64,000 nucleotides of DNA, from contig NC_088204.1 of NCBI RefSeq assembly GCF_037126465.1, forward strand, positions 64,541,807 to 64,605,806. Reading direction: 5' to 3'. Source of the stretch: Ornithodoros turicata. Taxonomy: Eukaryota > Arthropoda > Arachnida > Ixodida > Argasidae. The notes under the pieces were generated by a model. It saw only the letters and a list, made by a program, of their open reading frames with translations. It was not told where the DNA came from and ran no database searches. Of the stretch, positions 20,781 through 32,819 are shown piece after piece; positions within the stretch are counted from its first letter, which is position 1, and every line of letters begins with the position of its first letter. A program made the translations under genes and the position numbers.

Positions 20781-21042
20781 AAAAAAAAACACCCGAAAGT
20801 GTTTACGATAACAGTTCGCCCAACCATAAACCAATCGCCTGTTCTTTTCAAGAGAGTGACATCACATTGCTAAGCTTGGATTTGGTAACTTCCTGTATCG
20901 TATCGTTTTCGTTGGCTTGTTCCCATGTACTACATCTCGCATCTGAACTGGAGTCATCGTCCATCGTCTGTTGAAATTAATGCTATCGCATTTCATACGC
21001 ATTTAGCGTGTGCCAAAGAGTACAGTCATTTTTTCTTTAAAT

Positions 21043-22243
21043 CAGGGTGTCGAACCGCAAACAATACGGGTTCGGTTCGGGTACGGGTTCGCGTTGCTTT
21101 GATTTCGTTCCGGTTCAGTTCCGGTTCGTCCATGCCAAAAGTCGAACCGGTTCGCAAACCGGTTCTCAACCTCGAACCGGTTCACGAACCGGTTCAACGC
21201 TTCTATTTTATATGTTCTATAAAACTGCTTTTATCAGGAAATGCGTGGCTAATAGCGTACCGCTGTTGTCCGCGTTGACGTTTTTAGCGGTCAGGTACTC
21301 CCTTTAGCGAGAGAAAGGAGAAATGGATGAAGCGGGTCGTAGACCTGCTACTTTCTGTTCCTAAAATCTCTTTTTTCACACGCACAGTGCCAGCAAGATA
21401 CACTTAGAAGAAGGCTAATAAGATGGACAGCGTTACATAGACGACGGTACTTGCCGGCAGACTGCATTCGCAGCGTGAATCGATCTGAAACCGTACGGAA
21501 ACATGTCGAAAATAAGCCTGCCAGCCTTACTCTGTCCAAGCTCACAGCAGTGTACTAGTTAATCCACAACACATCGGCAAAGGCAAGAGAAAGGCAAAGG
21601 CAACAGGCGACACAACTGCACTACCAATAAGCAGAACTGCATTTAGTTTTCAAACCACGACCAATCAAACAGGCACTGTTCTGCGTACGCTGCTTCTCCA
21701 CTTCTCATGTTTCTAACTTGTGTAATTTTTACTGCTCACGTGTAAAGGGAAATGTTGGGAGCTTACTTAATCACATATTCGTCCTATAGAGCTACATAAC
21801 TGGCCTACTCCATTCCTGTTTCATTCGTCCGCTTGGCGCCTCGTCTCTGAGGAGTAGACACCGCAGCGCGTGCGTGGGGCGCTAGACACGGCGCTCACAA
21901 GGACAACTGCGCTTCAGCGTGTTAAAAAGACGCTGAGAGTATACTTACTATATGTCCTCGTTTTATTCGCTCGGTGATAATTTCCGAAATTCATGATGTG
22001 GACGTGTGATGATGATACCAATGTGTCTTCGTTCTGGGATTGAGAGGAACTCTTATGCTGACTTCTTTTATGTCCGAACCGTTTTGTTGCGAACCGGTTA
22101 CCGCTATTATTTTTTACGGTTCTGCTCCGGTTCGGGTTCAACAGTGTCATGAAAATTTCGGTTCGGGTTCGGGTACGGTTCCGGCAAAATTAACGGTTCG
22201 GGTACGGTTTTCGGTTCGGGTTCGGGTTCGGTTCGACACCCTG
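21043..22243. mobile_element. Non-autonomous hAT element (1201 bp), family GGTTCGG
   Basis: An exact 8-bp duplication CTTTAAAT lies at 21035-21042 and 22244-22251. The 15-bp terminal inverted repeats are perfect: CAGGGTGTCGAACCG and CGGTTCGACACCCTG. Both arms (about 150 bp) are arrays of GGTTCGGGTTCGG/CGAACCGGTTC words. The middle (21250-22070) has no transposase. CAGGG ends and 8-bp duplications are hAT hallmarks. Confidence 0.92.
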
Positions 22244-22251
22244 CTTTAAAT

Positions 22252-23149
22252 AACTGCCGCGCAGGCTGTCTTGGCAGGCTGCGTTCGTTTACTGGATTCG
22301 ATTAACTGGAGAGTCGATAGCCTTCTCTTAATGGGCGAAAATACCGCGGCGGGCTCTCGTGACGCCATCGCCGTCGGAATGATTCCCGTACTGAAGTTTG
22401 TGGATTAGCATTAGAGGTGCTAGAGGTGAGATTCCCAGCGAATTTCTCTCTCAATGCGGACTCTGGAGTCGATGTCGTAGGATGATTCTCATAAGCCATG
22501 ACATGGGTCACGTGAGTTGAATAAACTAGCCTTGATGTGCCCTTCCTGGAGCGGAAGATCTGACTCATGGATTGTCGTTACTGATGTTGTTCCATATCGG
22601 AGTCGTAGCCGATAGACTGTTGCAACCGGCAGAGGGTCGGACTGGTTCGGGGTGTTCGAGGAAGCGTTACCATTCCGCTAAATTTGACGAGCTCGTTTCC
22701 TTAATTTCATCATTTGCTATCGAAATACGGCATACTATGTGCGTATCTCACATACATTTGTTAAACAAATAAGCAGTGAATATTTTCCCACGACATCACT
22801 TGCTTGTGTGCTGTTGTTCGTTCGTCATGTTATTATCATCAAACTCCAAACTCGACAGACCAAAGTGGAATGGTGAGTGGTTTCGGTTTTGCCCTTTCCG
22901 GTTCCCGTTGGTTCGCAGGCAGAGCAGCAGAAGATGGCGGTTAACTCTGTGTATTCATCTTGGGATTACTGTTTTCTTCGGAAACGCATGCCTATATTCC
23001 TTACGATTTATTGATTTCGCTCGCAAAGCATAGAAACGTCCCTTCAACACGTCATAAACGGTAAGCATGTTCATACGTGTCGCTGGAAAGCAAATCTGCG
23101 GTGTCGCAGACCATCTCACAGACCAACGGATGGCTGCGCCCCGGCGGTC
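22252..23149. other. No recognised gene; one minus-strand frame
   Basis: The minus strand is open 22568-22302 (88 codons, Ser/Arg-rich, beginning MSQIF). It lacks a recognisable domain and could be chance or an exon. Nothing else seen. Confidence 0.25.
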
Positions 23150-23627
23150 ATGCTCGGGGATAGGAAAAGCCCCATTGACGGCGCGCCAAGTCCGAATCCT
23201 CCTATGTTAATTCTGTGGCAACCGGTGAAGGGACTCCATTTGTCCCAGGAGTGTTCGAGCATCTCTCTCTCGCTTCCCAGGAGTGCTGACCACGTATCCT
23301 GGATGTCCTCACTGAGAAATTCAGCAGTGCGGGAGGCTCTCGCAAGCAATCGGATCCCGACTTTAAATTCCTGGCTGATTGGTAATAGTGATGTCTTTAC
23401 TCTGGGAAAAACGTAATACACTATGTTTTCTTTGTAGGGCAGAGTAGGTGCCCTTTGAAGTCATGGTTGTTGGTACCGTACTCCGAATCTGAGACAACAC
23501 GTGACGTGGACAAAGAAATCTTCAACATACGGCACAGGAAAGCACGGGCTATAATGGAGCAATGTAACGGCCTTTTGAAAAGCCGGTTTCGGGGCCTTCA
23601 TCCACACATAGAGCGTATTGGGACACA
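23150..23627 (+). pseudogene. PIF/Harbinger transposase fragment, second lineage
   Basis: Part of a HARBI1-like DDE transposase. The block R-S-A-D-H-V-S-W..LRNSAVREAL..NSWLIG (about 23280-23384) corresponds to the region around the second catalytic Asp (here the expected GS-HD motif is changed). A GT donor follows at 23385, and after an AG near 23437 comes a P-L-K-S-W-L-L-V-P-Y block and FN..H..AR..ME..NGLLKSRFRGL, ending in a stop near 23627. The expected G-D-S-G-Y is degraded. It is only distantly similar to the family at 49-57 kb. Confidence 0.6.
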
Positions 23628-23919
23628 TTATTAACACGTGTACCATACTTTACAACATTTGTCCCAGTGAGGGAATAAGATTTGAAGAGGACCGCGCACA
23701 CACGTTATCAGCTAATCAAGATGAAAGAGAAGAGTTCTTGATCATATCGCTAGACAGCTCGCTAGAGAAGAGGTTGAGTAAAGGAATGCGAGAATCAGAC
23801 CACGCAACTTCATTGTATCTGTCATCTTTCCCACGGTGACGCTACGGTTGTTTTGATGAAATGCCTATAGCAGTTTTCGAATTTGTCTCTTTTACAGTAT
23901 ATAGCGGATATAGTGTTTA

Positions 23920-24666
23920 CAGTGAACACTTGCTAATATGACCACTGCCGTTCTCGCGGATTTTGGTCATAAAGCGAATTGTCCTAGTAAGGAGAAACGC
24001 ACCCTCCGCGGACCGGACACATTGCTACGCACAACAAAAGCCGACGTAATTATGATTTATTTTCTGAAAAATATGTTAACAATGACTGCGTCAAACAATT
24101 TTCAGTCATTAATTTTTCTAAATGGACAATAGCACCATCAACTGCGGACACGTTATCGACCTTTATCTGCTCAAAAAGTAACAAGGCAACCTGTAGGGCT
24201 TCGCTTGCCTCCTTCGAGTAACGCCGCTCTTCATTCCGACTGCCCAATCCCTCTTCCGCTTTGTTTCGGCCATCCTTACGTGGAAACAGCAGCACAGTGT
24301 GACCTGGTCCCCACCTTTTTAAGCACTTCGGTTGTTCAAAAAGCGATATGAGTATAAACCCGAGGTCAGCGATTTCAGGGGACACCCCAACCTTGACGCC
24401 CTACATTAACACGTGTCACCCTCTGAGAGAGGTACGAGATAGCCTCTCCTGGGGGCTACTCTGAGGGTCATGTGATGCGGTCATAATAGCGGGAAGATAA
24501 TGCCTGTGTTTGACCCTACTTGTGACAAAAAGCTTGGTCATTGTCCGATAAACGGATTGTCATATTAACGAGGGGGATTTACAGTGGAAGGGTTCCCCAG
24601 AAAAACGGTCATAAAGCGAGTATGTCAGAATGATGGGGGTCATATTTACCAGGGTCGTTTTTAGTG
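23920..24666. mobile_element. Tigger/pogo-like element remnant (747 bp)
   Basis: TA dinucleotides flank it (23918-23919, 24667-24668). The left end is CAGTGAACACTTGCTAATATG; the right end reversed is CACTAAAAACGACCCTGGTA followed by AATATGACC, an imperfect inverted pair. Inner copies of GGTCATAAAGCGA occur at both sides. A minus-strand frame (24385-24050) ends Q-S-L-L-T-Y-F, like the extreme C-terminus of Tigger transposases. Target TA fits Tc1/mariner-pogo. No DDE core is present. Confidence 0.5.
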
Positions 24667-24669
24667 TAT

Positions 24670-25120
24670 AGGGTCGTTCAGCTGGTGTTTGCCACAGCGA
24701 CAGTAGCGCCGGCTTTCTCCCCCGGCGGCGGGCGGAGGAATGTTTTCCAGCATGTTCTACAAGTGTAGAAGACGGTGTTGGCGATTTCACGCGTGCCTGT
24801 GTGTGCATTCTGTCTTGTGCTCGACTGATTTCCAATTTGTGTGCAATGTCTGTCGAAATAAATGCAGGAAACTGGGAAGTAACTCACGTAAATACCTGAA
24901 ATAACTTATCCCCGCCTCCACAGGTGACTCTGGATGCAGTGAGCGAGGGCGCCACCTGGGCAGCCGAACGTGCATTCTCTATATATCATAGATTCATAAC
25001 ACTCTGTTGAAGCTCACGATAAAAAACTTGCAAATTGCATTTTACGCAAGCTGTTTAGCCAGCCTGACAGTAAGGGTGCATGTTTACCCCCATACTTGAG
25101 GGAAAAGTTTACATAAAGGA
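24670..25120. other. No gene recognised
   Basis: A GC-rich patch (CCCCCGGCGGCGGGCGG near 24720) and otherwise featureless DNA. Confidence 0.4.
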
Positions 25121-25125
25121 AATAA

Positions 25126-26447
25126 ATGAAGTCTTTACGTTTTAGGAGATCCTTAATTTCCCGGAGTTCTTTCTTCGGCTGCTTCAGCCGACCTGTTTAC
25201 AGCCTCCACGAGTGCTGCCAGGGAACCCGCAATTTGCCCCAACGGCACTTGCTGTATTGTCTCTGCAGGTCCATGAACCTTTGGTCCACCTCCTTCTGGT
25301 ACTGCTACCTTAGAGCCGATGCATGTTTGATTTGCTGAATCAACGAAGAGCAAATGCGAGCACTACAAAATTTAAAACAACTGACACCGTTGTATTTAAT
25401 CTAGTCTGCTCCCCCCCCCCATGCCTCAAACTCTCCTGCATCACGTTGCCTTTCTGTGGCACTTGCTGGGGGGACGAAGGACGGTTGTTTCATTGAGGAA
25501 CATTGTCCACCACAGTCAGGGCTGTCTGCTGCCGTCATCGAGGACAAAATTTCACTCTCCTGTTGTTGTGTGTCTGTTGTAAGGGGGCTCCATTCCCTGA
25601 TCCCGTATTACAATACAATATTATTACACAGGAAATTGAAACATTCTTATTCATAAAACACATTCAGTTGCAGAAGAGCAATACTAAAATGTCTACACGG
25701 TAGTTCCACCAGCTGTACCCCCATTGTGCAATACTGTGCGGCAATAGCTCAGGAGTTGAACTCGTAGCTTGGACTTGTGTCTCAGGGCTTACGCTCAGTT
25801 CAGACGTTGTGGCCACCCCAACAATGGAAACCTCTCCCAGGAGGCCAACTGGTACTTCCTGTTGTGGGGAAAGCTGCTCCTTGGGCGGTGGCGGTGGCGC
25901 ATCCCCTGTCCTGCTCCACGGTTATCTCATCCGCGCCGCCTTGGCTTTGACATTCGATTTCCAGTCCTGCCATGCCTATGTCTAGAAACGAATGTGCACC
26001 GTATTTGCAGTTCTGCAACAATTGGTCTAAGTTCTGTTTCATTATGCACTTATTCGAGCGCGTTTAGTTCTTTTTCCGTCGCGTCCGTCGGCACGCAGCG
26101 CATGTAAAAGTCGCGCCGTAGTTTACCCAACCAGAGAAGAGTCACATCGCCACCTCTCCACCATCATCACAGCGCACCCTGCAGAGTCAAGATATAGACG
26201 CTCCACCAGTTGCACCCAATCTCTCTCGCGCTGTTGTGCAGTATATGCGGGAGAAAATGCGCCTCGCGAGAGATTTTCGTCCTCCTACATGTACTGCGCC
26301 GTTCTTTCGTATTGCAAAGCTGTTGTCCGAGCAGAGCGAAGGGACGACGACACATTGCTTCAACGCTGTTTTCACGCTGTCGTAGAAACGGTGGCCTCCT
26401 CCTCTTTCTTCTGATACTGCTGGTACGGCTCGCGTCAAAGAGAGCAA
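25126..26447 (-). repeat. Unknown block, copy 1, with minus-strand coding look
   Basis: 25715-26447 is repeated at 27497-28210. On the minus strand several stretches are open: 26447-26187 (..RFYDS.KTALKQ..), 26042-25800, 25600-25415 and 25353-25153. The last ends with an Ala/Glu-rich helix (SLAALVEAVNRSAEAAEE) before a stop. The mosaic of open stretches separated by short gaps looks like exons of a disused gene. By its helical end it could be a Myb/SANT-type accessory protein like that at 44193-45410, but no domain is firmly recognised and copy 1 has a stop where copy 2 is open. Confidence 0.35.
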
Positions 26448-26452
26448 TAGCT

Positions 26453-26454
<2 letters not shown>

Positions 26455-26488
<34 letters not shown>
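26455..26488 (+). repeat. (CT)n microsatellite
   Basis: About 17 CT units directly in front of a 5'-truncated LINE copy; the same LINE family ends in CTCTCTC elsewhere. Confidence 0.9.
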
Positions 26489-26489
<1 letters not shown>

Positions 26490-26493
<4 letters not shown>

Positions 26494-27485
26494 TTCAGTA
26501 ATTTATTCCGATTCGCTAAGCTCTGTGCGTGCGCTGCTTTCATGATATGACAGCAAGAATCACCTCGTCAAGCGAGTACGAGCGCTTGCGACCCAACTTT
26601 GTTCCCGAGGCTTTTCAATCTGTCTCTGCTGGGTCCCCAGCCACACTGGGATCCCGCGGAATGAACGAGCCGATCGTGAGGTTCGGCGAGCGTTGGCACA
26701 AGAGGAGTCAGCTCTAGGACTACCCTACCAAGACATCCTGCCAGTGTTAAAGAGAGCTGTCTACACATAGTGGCAGCAGGAGTGGGACATGGAAGAAAAT
26801 AACAAGCTACACCTCACACAGCCACACGTTTTCCCCCCGCATCGGACTGAACACATCAACAGATCCTCCGAAGTTCTTTACGCGAGATTGAGGATTGGAC
26901 ACACATGGCTCACGCATCACCACCTACTCAGAGGTCAGGATCCGCCAGCTTGTGCGCACTGCGGTGACAGCTTGACTGTCTTGCACGTACTGGCATCCTG
27001 CCCTCACTTCGAACACCAACGCCAACAGTATTTCACCGCATTCTACAGATACCATGTCCCACTCCACCCAGCCCTTCTACTGGGTGACACTCCTCTTGTG
27101 CCGTTTGATAATGTCATCCAATTTTTGACCATGTGTGGATTACATAGTCAGATGTAGATGTTAAATATTGCTCCGCTTTTATCCAATATCACTGAACTCC
27201 TTATATAAACATCTCATCCTGGATCACCTCATCGCTCACACGTGTAGATACTCACTTGTTATCGTCCGCCAAGCACGTTAGCCTGTTCACCCTCCTCTCT
27301 TTCTTATCCTGGTCCATCTCATCGCTCATACCTGTAGATAGCTTTTAACTACCACACACACATTCTCACATCCCACTCTCATCTCTCCCATAAGCATCTC
27401 TCACACACTCACCGTAGTTTTGGCGCTGTATGGCCTTTGTTGCCTTTGTGCCATTAAACCCATAATCTCTCTCTATCTCTCTCGA
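26490..27485 (+). pseudogene. LINE copy 1: RNase H C-terminal half and 3' UTR
   Basis: Collinear with 55024-55985. It begins inside RNase H (the block before the second Asp) and carries ..W-V-P-S-H-T-G.. with a frame break (26600-26700), then the intact terminal part 26789-27157 with CX2CX7HX4C (CAHCGDSLTVLHVLASC). The 3' UTR has the conserved GGCCTTTGTTGCCTTTGTGC and a CTCTCTC tail. 5'-truncated as usual for LINE insertions. Confidence 0.8.
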
Positions 27486-27496
27486 TTACGTACGGC

Positions 27497-28300
27497 CTGC
27501 CGTACACCCATCGTGCAATACTGTGCGGCAATAGCTCAGCAGTTGAACTGATAGCTTGGACTTGTCTCTGAAGGCTTACGCCCGGTTCAGCCGTTGTGGC
27601 CACCCCAACAATGGAAACCTCTCCCAGGAGGCCAACTGGTACTTCCTCTCGTGGGGTAAGCTGATCTTTGGGGGGTGGGGGTGCATCCCCTGTCCTGCTC
27701 CTCGGTGATCTTGTCTGCGCCACCTTGACTGTGATAATCGATTTCATTCCTGCCACGCCTATGTCCTGAAACGAATGTGTACCGTATTGGCAGTTCTGCA
27801 ACCATTCGTCTAAGTTCTGTCTCGTTATGCACTTATTCGAGGGGATTTAGTTCTTTGTCCGTCGCGTCCGTCGGCACCCAGTGCATGGAAAAGACGCGCC
27901 GTAGTTTACCAACCAGAGAGGAGTCACATTGCCACCTCTCCACCATCTTCACAGCACACCCTGCAGAGTCCAGACGCACCCACAAGCTGCACCCTATCTC
28001 TCTCGCGCTGTTGTGCAATATATGCGGGAGAAAATACGCCTCGCGAGAGATTTTCGTGCTCCTACATGTACTGCGCCATTCTCTGCTATTGCAAAGCTGT
28101 TGTCCCAGCAGAGCGAAGGGACGACGACAAGTTGCTTCAACGCTGTTTTCAGGCTGTCGTAGAAACGGCGGCCTCCTCCTCTTTCTTCTTCTGATACTGC
28201 TGGTACGGCTCGCGCCTAAGAGAGCCGCCCTGGCAGCACCTACAGCAGAACACAACGCCTTCATAACGAGGGTCGCCCCCCTAACTGGAAGTAGATGACC
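27497..28300 (-). repeat. Unknown block, copy 2
   Basis: Direct repeat of 25715-26447, roughly 85-90 percent similar by eye. Two minus-strand frames are long here: 28360-27833 (175 codons, basic middle, ending ..DATDKELNPLE) and 27801-27454 (115 codons, Pro-rich ..PPPPKDQLTPREE..). They overlap the same duplicated DNA in different frames, so at most one is real. Function unknown. Confidence 0.35.
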
Positions 28301-28309
28301 ATAACATCC

Positions 28310-29845
28310 TCCGCCGTTATTTCTACGATGCACCATCACTATATATACCGTAGTTACCATATACCATTACCACCATATTATTACCATATATTAATATAGT
28401 ATATACATACTGCCATATATTATTACCAGTAACCATATACCTCCATACACCACTAGTTCCCCATCTAGCCCTAGACTTCCATGTGTTTGCGATTTAGCGG
28501 TAAATGCGAGAGAGATGCGTTAGCCTTGGGCGCGTTAGGCAGGCTACCGAGAGCCATATCCCGGGATTTCAGGGGAACGTACCCTTGGTGTCTCCACTTA
28601 ATGGTGTTTGTGAAGCTAATGGTGTTTGTGAAGCCGAGCGCCAGAGCCGCTGAGCGCGCGCCACCTGTCGAGCTTTCTACTGTCGTCTGCTTCTAAGTAA
28701 ACACAGCAGTAAACCATAGCAGTCCTCTGGAATCGTATCACTATTTACCGCCGACATCCGATGATTCCGGAAACGCAAAAAGCATGGGCGGTTGCAACGT
28801 GTTGCAACGGTTGCGCCATTTCGAAAGGCAGTACACCGGAACATGCGTCACGCTCCGCAACTGGTCACGCCCCGCTCTTCCCCAGCGTTTTCTTTGTTCA
28901 CTTCGTTCACTTGTTTTCCAGTATTCACTTCCTGTCCAACTCGACTTCCGGTTCTTCACTTCCGGTCTAACGTGACTTCCGGTTCGGCACTTTTAATTAC
29001 TATATGAAAGTTCACTTAATTAACCTTTAATTAGCCTCAGTTACTTTCAGTCACCCTTTAACTACCAAAGATAACCGCAGGTTACCTGAGGTAACGTTGA
29101 ATTTCATTTAATTGACTTAAATTAAGTTTACCTGCTTTTATTACTCAATTTCACTTTGATTGACGTTTTTAATCTTTTAATTTCATTTAATATTTCTCTT
29201 AGTTACATATATCTTATATACATTACCTTTAAACTCAACTTTCTTGCTTGAATTACCTTTAATGACTCCTACCTCTTACACGTAATTACCTTCAACTACT
29301 TCACTTTAAAATCATTGACCTCCATTTACATTTACCACACACACACACATACATAGCTTTTTCCATTCTGACATACACTCCTGACTCGTGATTCTCGGGA
29401 GGATGATTTACAATTTTTGTGTATACTGCTCGACGTATAAAGTGTCATCCTCCCTTTTCATCATCTTTACACGAATAGCGAGCCATATAATAGGACGGGA
29501 TATTTTGAGATGACGAAGAAGTAGTATGCGAGCTATCAGAACCCTATTGGTTGGAGTATGCAGCCTCGCTGGCAGCCCGCTGTTCGATCAGTGCTGAGAC
29601 GTCCCAACAAGTGAGTGCTCGTGACGAGCACAATAGATGCTAAAGTTATTAACGAGAAGCAGTGATTGTGACCACAGGAAACGTCGACATGGTTGCTCGT
29701 TTAGTTAGCCTGAACGACTCGTTCAACCAACTCGTGGCGTTACGTTGAGCGTGCAAAGTGATGAAGCCCCTAGGGCTTTGAGAACTATATGTTCCGTATA
29801 TTACTAATGCAGGTATATTAAACAAAACAGTATACTATTTGTCAA
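28310..29845. other. AT-rich non-coding DNA
   Basis: 28330-28470 is a degenerate ATATTACCAT-type low-complexity run. 28985-29300 is a degenerate T-rich array of TTTAATT/ACTTT words. A CA run sits at 29337-29348. No gene recognised. Confidence 0.45.
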
Positions 29846-29847
29846 GG

Positions 29848-29935
29848 CAGTGTTTCCCAAGTTGTGGGTCGTGACGCCTCGTAAGCCCCGCGACCCCGTA
29901 TAAAAAATAGTAACATTCTATCAAAGTGCGACGAA
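29848..29935 (+). mobile_element. hAT-type terminus, truncated
   Basis: CAGTGTTTCCCAAGTTGTGG followed by GTCGTGACGCC..CGCGACCCCG has the end and GTCGCGAC-like subterminal composition of hAT (Charlie-like) elements. No matching right end was found. Confidence 0.4.
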
Positions 29936-29999
29936 ATAGTCAGAAGCAAAGCAGTGATTTAGCATCATACCGCTGAACAAAACGCTAAACACACGGAAC

Positions 30000-31040
30000 G
30001 CATGGCTTACTCTCCACCGTCAGGTGGACCGGCTAGGACCCCGGTGAATTGGAGCACGTCACGTTCCGAGGGTTCCGAGGCCCTTCGCCGACCATTATGA
30101 AGGGACTGCCACGACGAAATGAGACAACGTCCGGCAAACAGGGAAAAGTCAATGGCAGAGCGTTGGGAACCACGGGAAAACGTAGGCTGTAAAGTATTCG
30201 CTAAAATGAGACTGTTATCGGCGAACCAGGGGAACAATTGAGGGCCACGGGGTCCGTGCGAGAATCCCAAGCAATATGATGAGAGTTAAAACCCCGAAGA
30301 AGGACAAAATCAGACGAACCGTGCGAAAGCGCCCAATAATATGGCGTGGAGTGAATAAGGCCCTGGGAGCAATATGCATTAGTAATGTAGAGGGGCCGAC
30401 TGTCGTGGACGCTTAGACAAATTGAGAACCTCGAGGGACGAGGAGCACAGGGAAAACACCACACTAGAAGTAAGTGGGAGAGCAGAACTCACAAGCGTGA
30501 GGAAACCACCGCGCCTAAGATTCCTGTCAATACAGAAAACGCTGTACCCTGTAATAGAAAACGACACGATGGACGGAGCCAAGATTCTTGTAAACACACA
30601 ATATCGGGGGAGCAGGATGGACATTGAGGTCCATAAGGTAAGAAAGGACATTGAGACAATTCCACTGAAGGGTGCTGAGGTGGAACATCCTGAGCTAGAG
30701 TGTGGCTAATAGTGTAAGCCGAGAGGTCCTTAGGTATATTCTTTTGCGATTGCTTCTTCGACTGTTTCCGGCGTGATACTGAGTCAGGAGATGCCAAGAC
30801 ACCACGTCTGGAGGCTCTAGGGTCAGTCACGGGACGGAATGACTGTGCAGGGAACTCGGAACTGAGCTGAGGGAGCAGCAACAGGCGGAGAGAAAGTAGC
30901 GCGAAAGGCGGGAGAAGCTTGAGCAGGAGCTTCGGGAGCGTCGGGAGCTGTGACCGGCTCTTAGCACAAAGCACAAAGTTAAGGCGACTGAAGAATTTGT
31001 CAAGAGCCTTAGACATGCAAGTGTCAATAAGCTTAGTGAG
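30000..31040 (-). pseudogene. LINE ORF2 endonuclease, decayed
   Basis: The minus strand around 30680-30540 reads D-I-V-C-L-Q-E-S-W-L, the first catalytic motif of apurinic-type endonucleases of non-LTR retrotransposons, then R-R-G-G-F-L-T-L-V (about 30530-30500). Later blocks (30440-30010) resemble the middle and end of the domain in several frames. RT is not seen to the left of 30000, so both ends are lost. Confidence 0.55.
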
Positions 31041-32810
31041 AGTGTCAGTGGAGCACAGCGGGTTCAGACCTGAAGAGGCAACGGATCAGTACGAAGTCGA
31101 CGACGTACGCGAAGATACGACTTTTGCGGCATCTGCCCGAGGCATCGCTCCAGGCTGGAGCATCCGTTCATGCTTTGGACTCAGTTGTGTTCAGAGAGCT
31201 ATCACTCTTGTGTTTTTGCTACCAAGTAGTTTAATAAACTGTTTGCTGTTTATTCGACGACTCGCCGGCCCATTTCGCTTCGTGACCATATCGATGCCTC
31301 AGCCTCCCTCGCTAGACAGGCACCAGAGTCGGCAACTTGACGCTGCTTGCAAAGGCAACACAAGAGTTGAGAGGTAGAGCAGACAGAGTCTACATGGTCT
31401 TGCGCGCATTTTCGACAACGAACAGATGAATGACACGACTTTGATGTGTGACCACAACGCCAACATTGCCTACATTGAAGCGGGCGCTTCATGAATTCAT
31501 CAACCATGATAACACACGGCCCGGGGCGATGATGACCCATAAAGGATACGATGACTGAGCCGATGGGGACCTTCGACAAGCTTGCTGTAGCGCTGCACGG
31601 GTAGTGCACCACAGGGGTGCATTAACTCAAGAAGGCCTGCGGATGATAAGGACGGGTTCGCCGCGCGAAGGATACTCTTGACAGAGACGAAGCTGGGAAG
31701 GGATGAAGGCGCGCACAGGTATAGAGCAGAAGAGAGTGCACTTGAGGAGATGGAGAATAGTCTGCGGGTTAGATGATCTCGGGTATGCACGGACATCACA
31801 TATATCCGCTTAGGTGTCCGCTTAGGTGTCAGTCAGCTTTTCGAGTTCCCGCTGAATAGAACGTGGGTTGCCAAACGATATACACGAATTATTAGATGGG
31901 GTCAACGCGACGGGGACAGTCGAAAGACCATGTTGAAAGAAGGCTTGAAGGTCGTGAATAGTTTCCACAGGGTGGGATGCGATCCAGAAGCAGTCAGGGG
32001 CGACCTGACCAATATCCCTTGGAGGAAGTGTCCCAACACAGAATAATACAAAAACAAAGCAAGACTTACACGAAAGGAGAACACGAAAAGAACATGGAGT
32101 GCTGCGAGCTCTTCAGTCTGAGTAGCGATCGCAGTCATGGCACGGGGGACTGTCGGGCACGCAATTGTTCCCATCACCTTTTTTTCTCTTCACCGCCACC
32201 TGGGTGGCCACACTCTTCGCCCTCCCCTTGGAAGACGAAGAAACACACATTCCTCAGTAGATGCTATCGGGCATGTCGACGATAACGTCCTGCTGCGCAG
32301 GCGAAGAAGGGCGGAGAACCTCCGTCTCGAACTGGCGCAAGGTGTCGACTTCAGCTCGCACTGTTTGTGCCGGTGTCTGGGTTGCCGCTCGTTATGCCAT
32401 CTTTTGGCAGTGCAGGCCACTTTGGAGCTGTGTGGTCCCATGAATTTTAGGGACGAGGCTACAGGGCAGAGGAGCCGCTTCTCCTCCAGATATGGGCCGC
32501 GGGGGATCCGTGGGGTGACGGGCCTCCCGAGTCCTGTGTCGGAAGGGAGTCGGGACTGTTGCCGTATCAGCTCCATGCAAGGGTCGGGGCCTCCCGAAAC
32601 CATTTCGACCTGGAGATCCAGGAAACGGGGACTCCGCTCTGCTGGTCTACTACGGTCCACGTAGCGATCGTTGCGTTCGAATGATTTCTGTGGTAGATGC
32701 TGTTTAGATCCCGAGATGATATAGACGAAGACAGGTCCGCGGTCTTCGGTAGGCCATATCTGCGAGAATGAAAAACACGCGGGTGTGATTGAAAAACGGT
32801 AAAACGCCAC
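31040..32810 (-). pseudogene. LINE ORF1 with CCHC zinc knuckles, decayed
   Basis: The minus-strand frame 31612-31250 (120 codons) contains C-R-Q-C-W-R-C-G-H-T-S-K-S-C, C-R-K-C-A-Q-D-H-V-D-S-V-C and a third Cys cluster, the gag-like RNA-binding region of ORF1. Further 5', 32810-32190 is open for 206 codons but probably mixes frames with the true N-terminal part (Pro/Arg rich). It precedes the endonuclease at 30.0-31.0 kb in the expected ORF1-ORF2 order. Confidence 0.55.
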
Positions 32811-32819
32811 CTGAAAGGT

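Noticed and set aside
21043..22243. Telomere-like GGTTCGG repeats
   Set aside because: They are confined to the two arms of a hAT element with perfect ends and target duplication; not a terminal array and not the arthropod TTAGG repeat.
32190..32810. 206-codon minus-strand frame as an independent gene
   Set aside because: It lies in the ORF1 position of a decayed LINE and a neighbouring frame shows the better ORF1-like composition.
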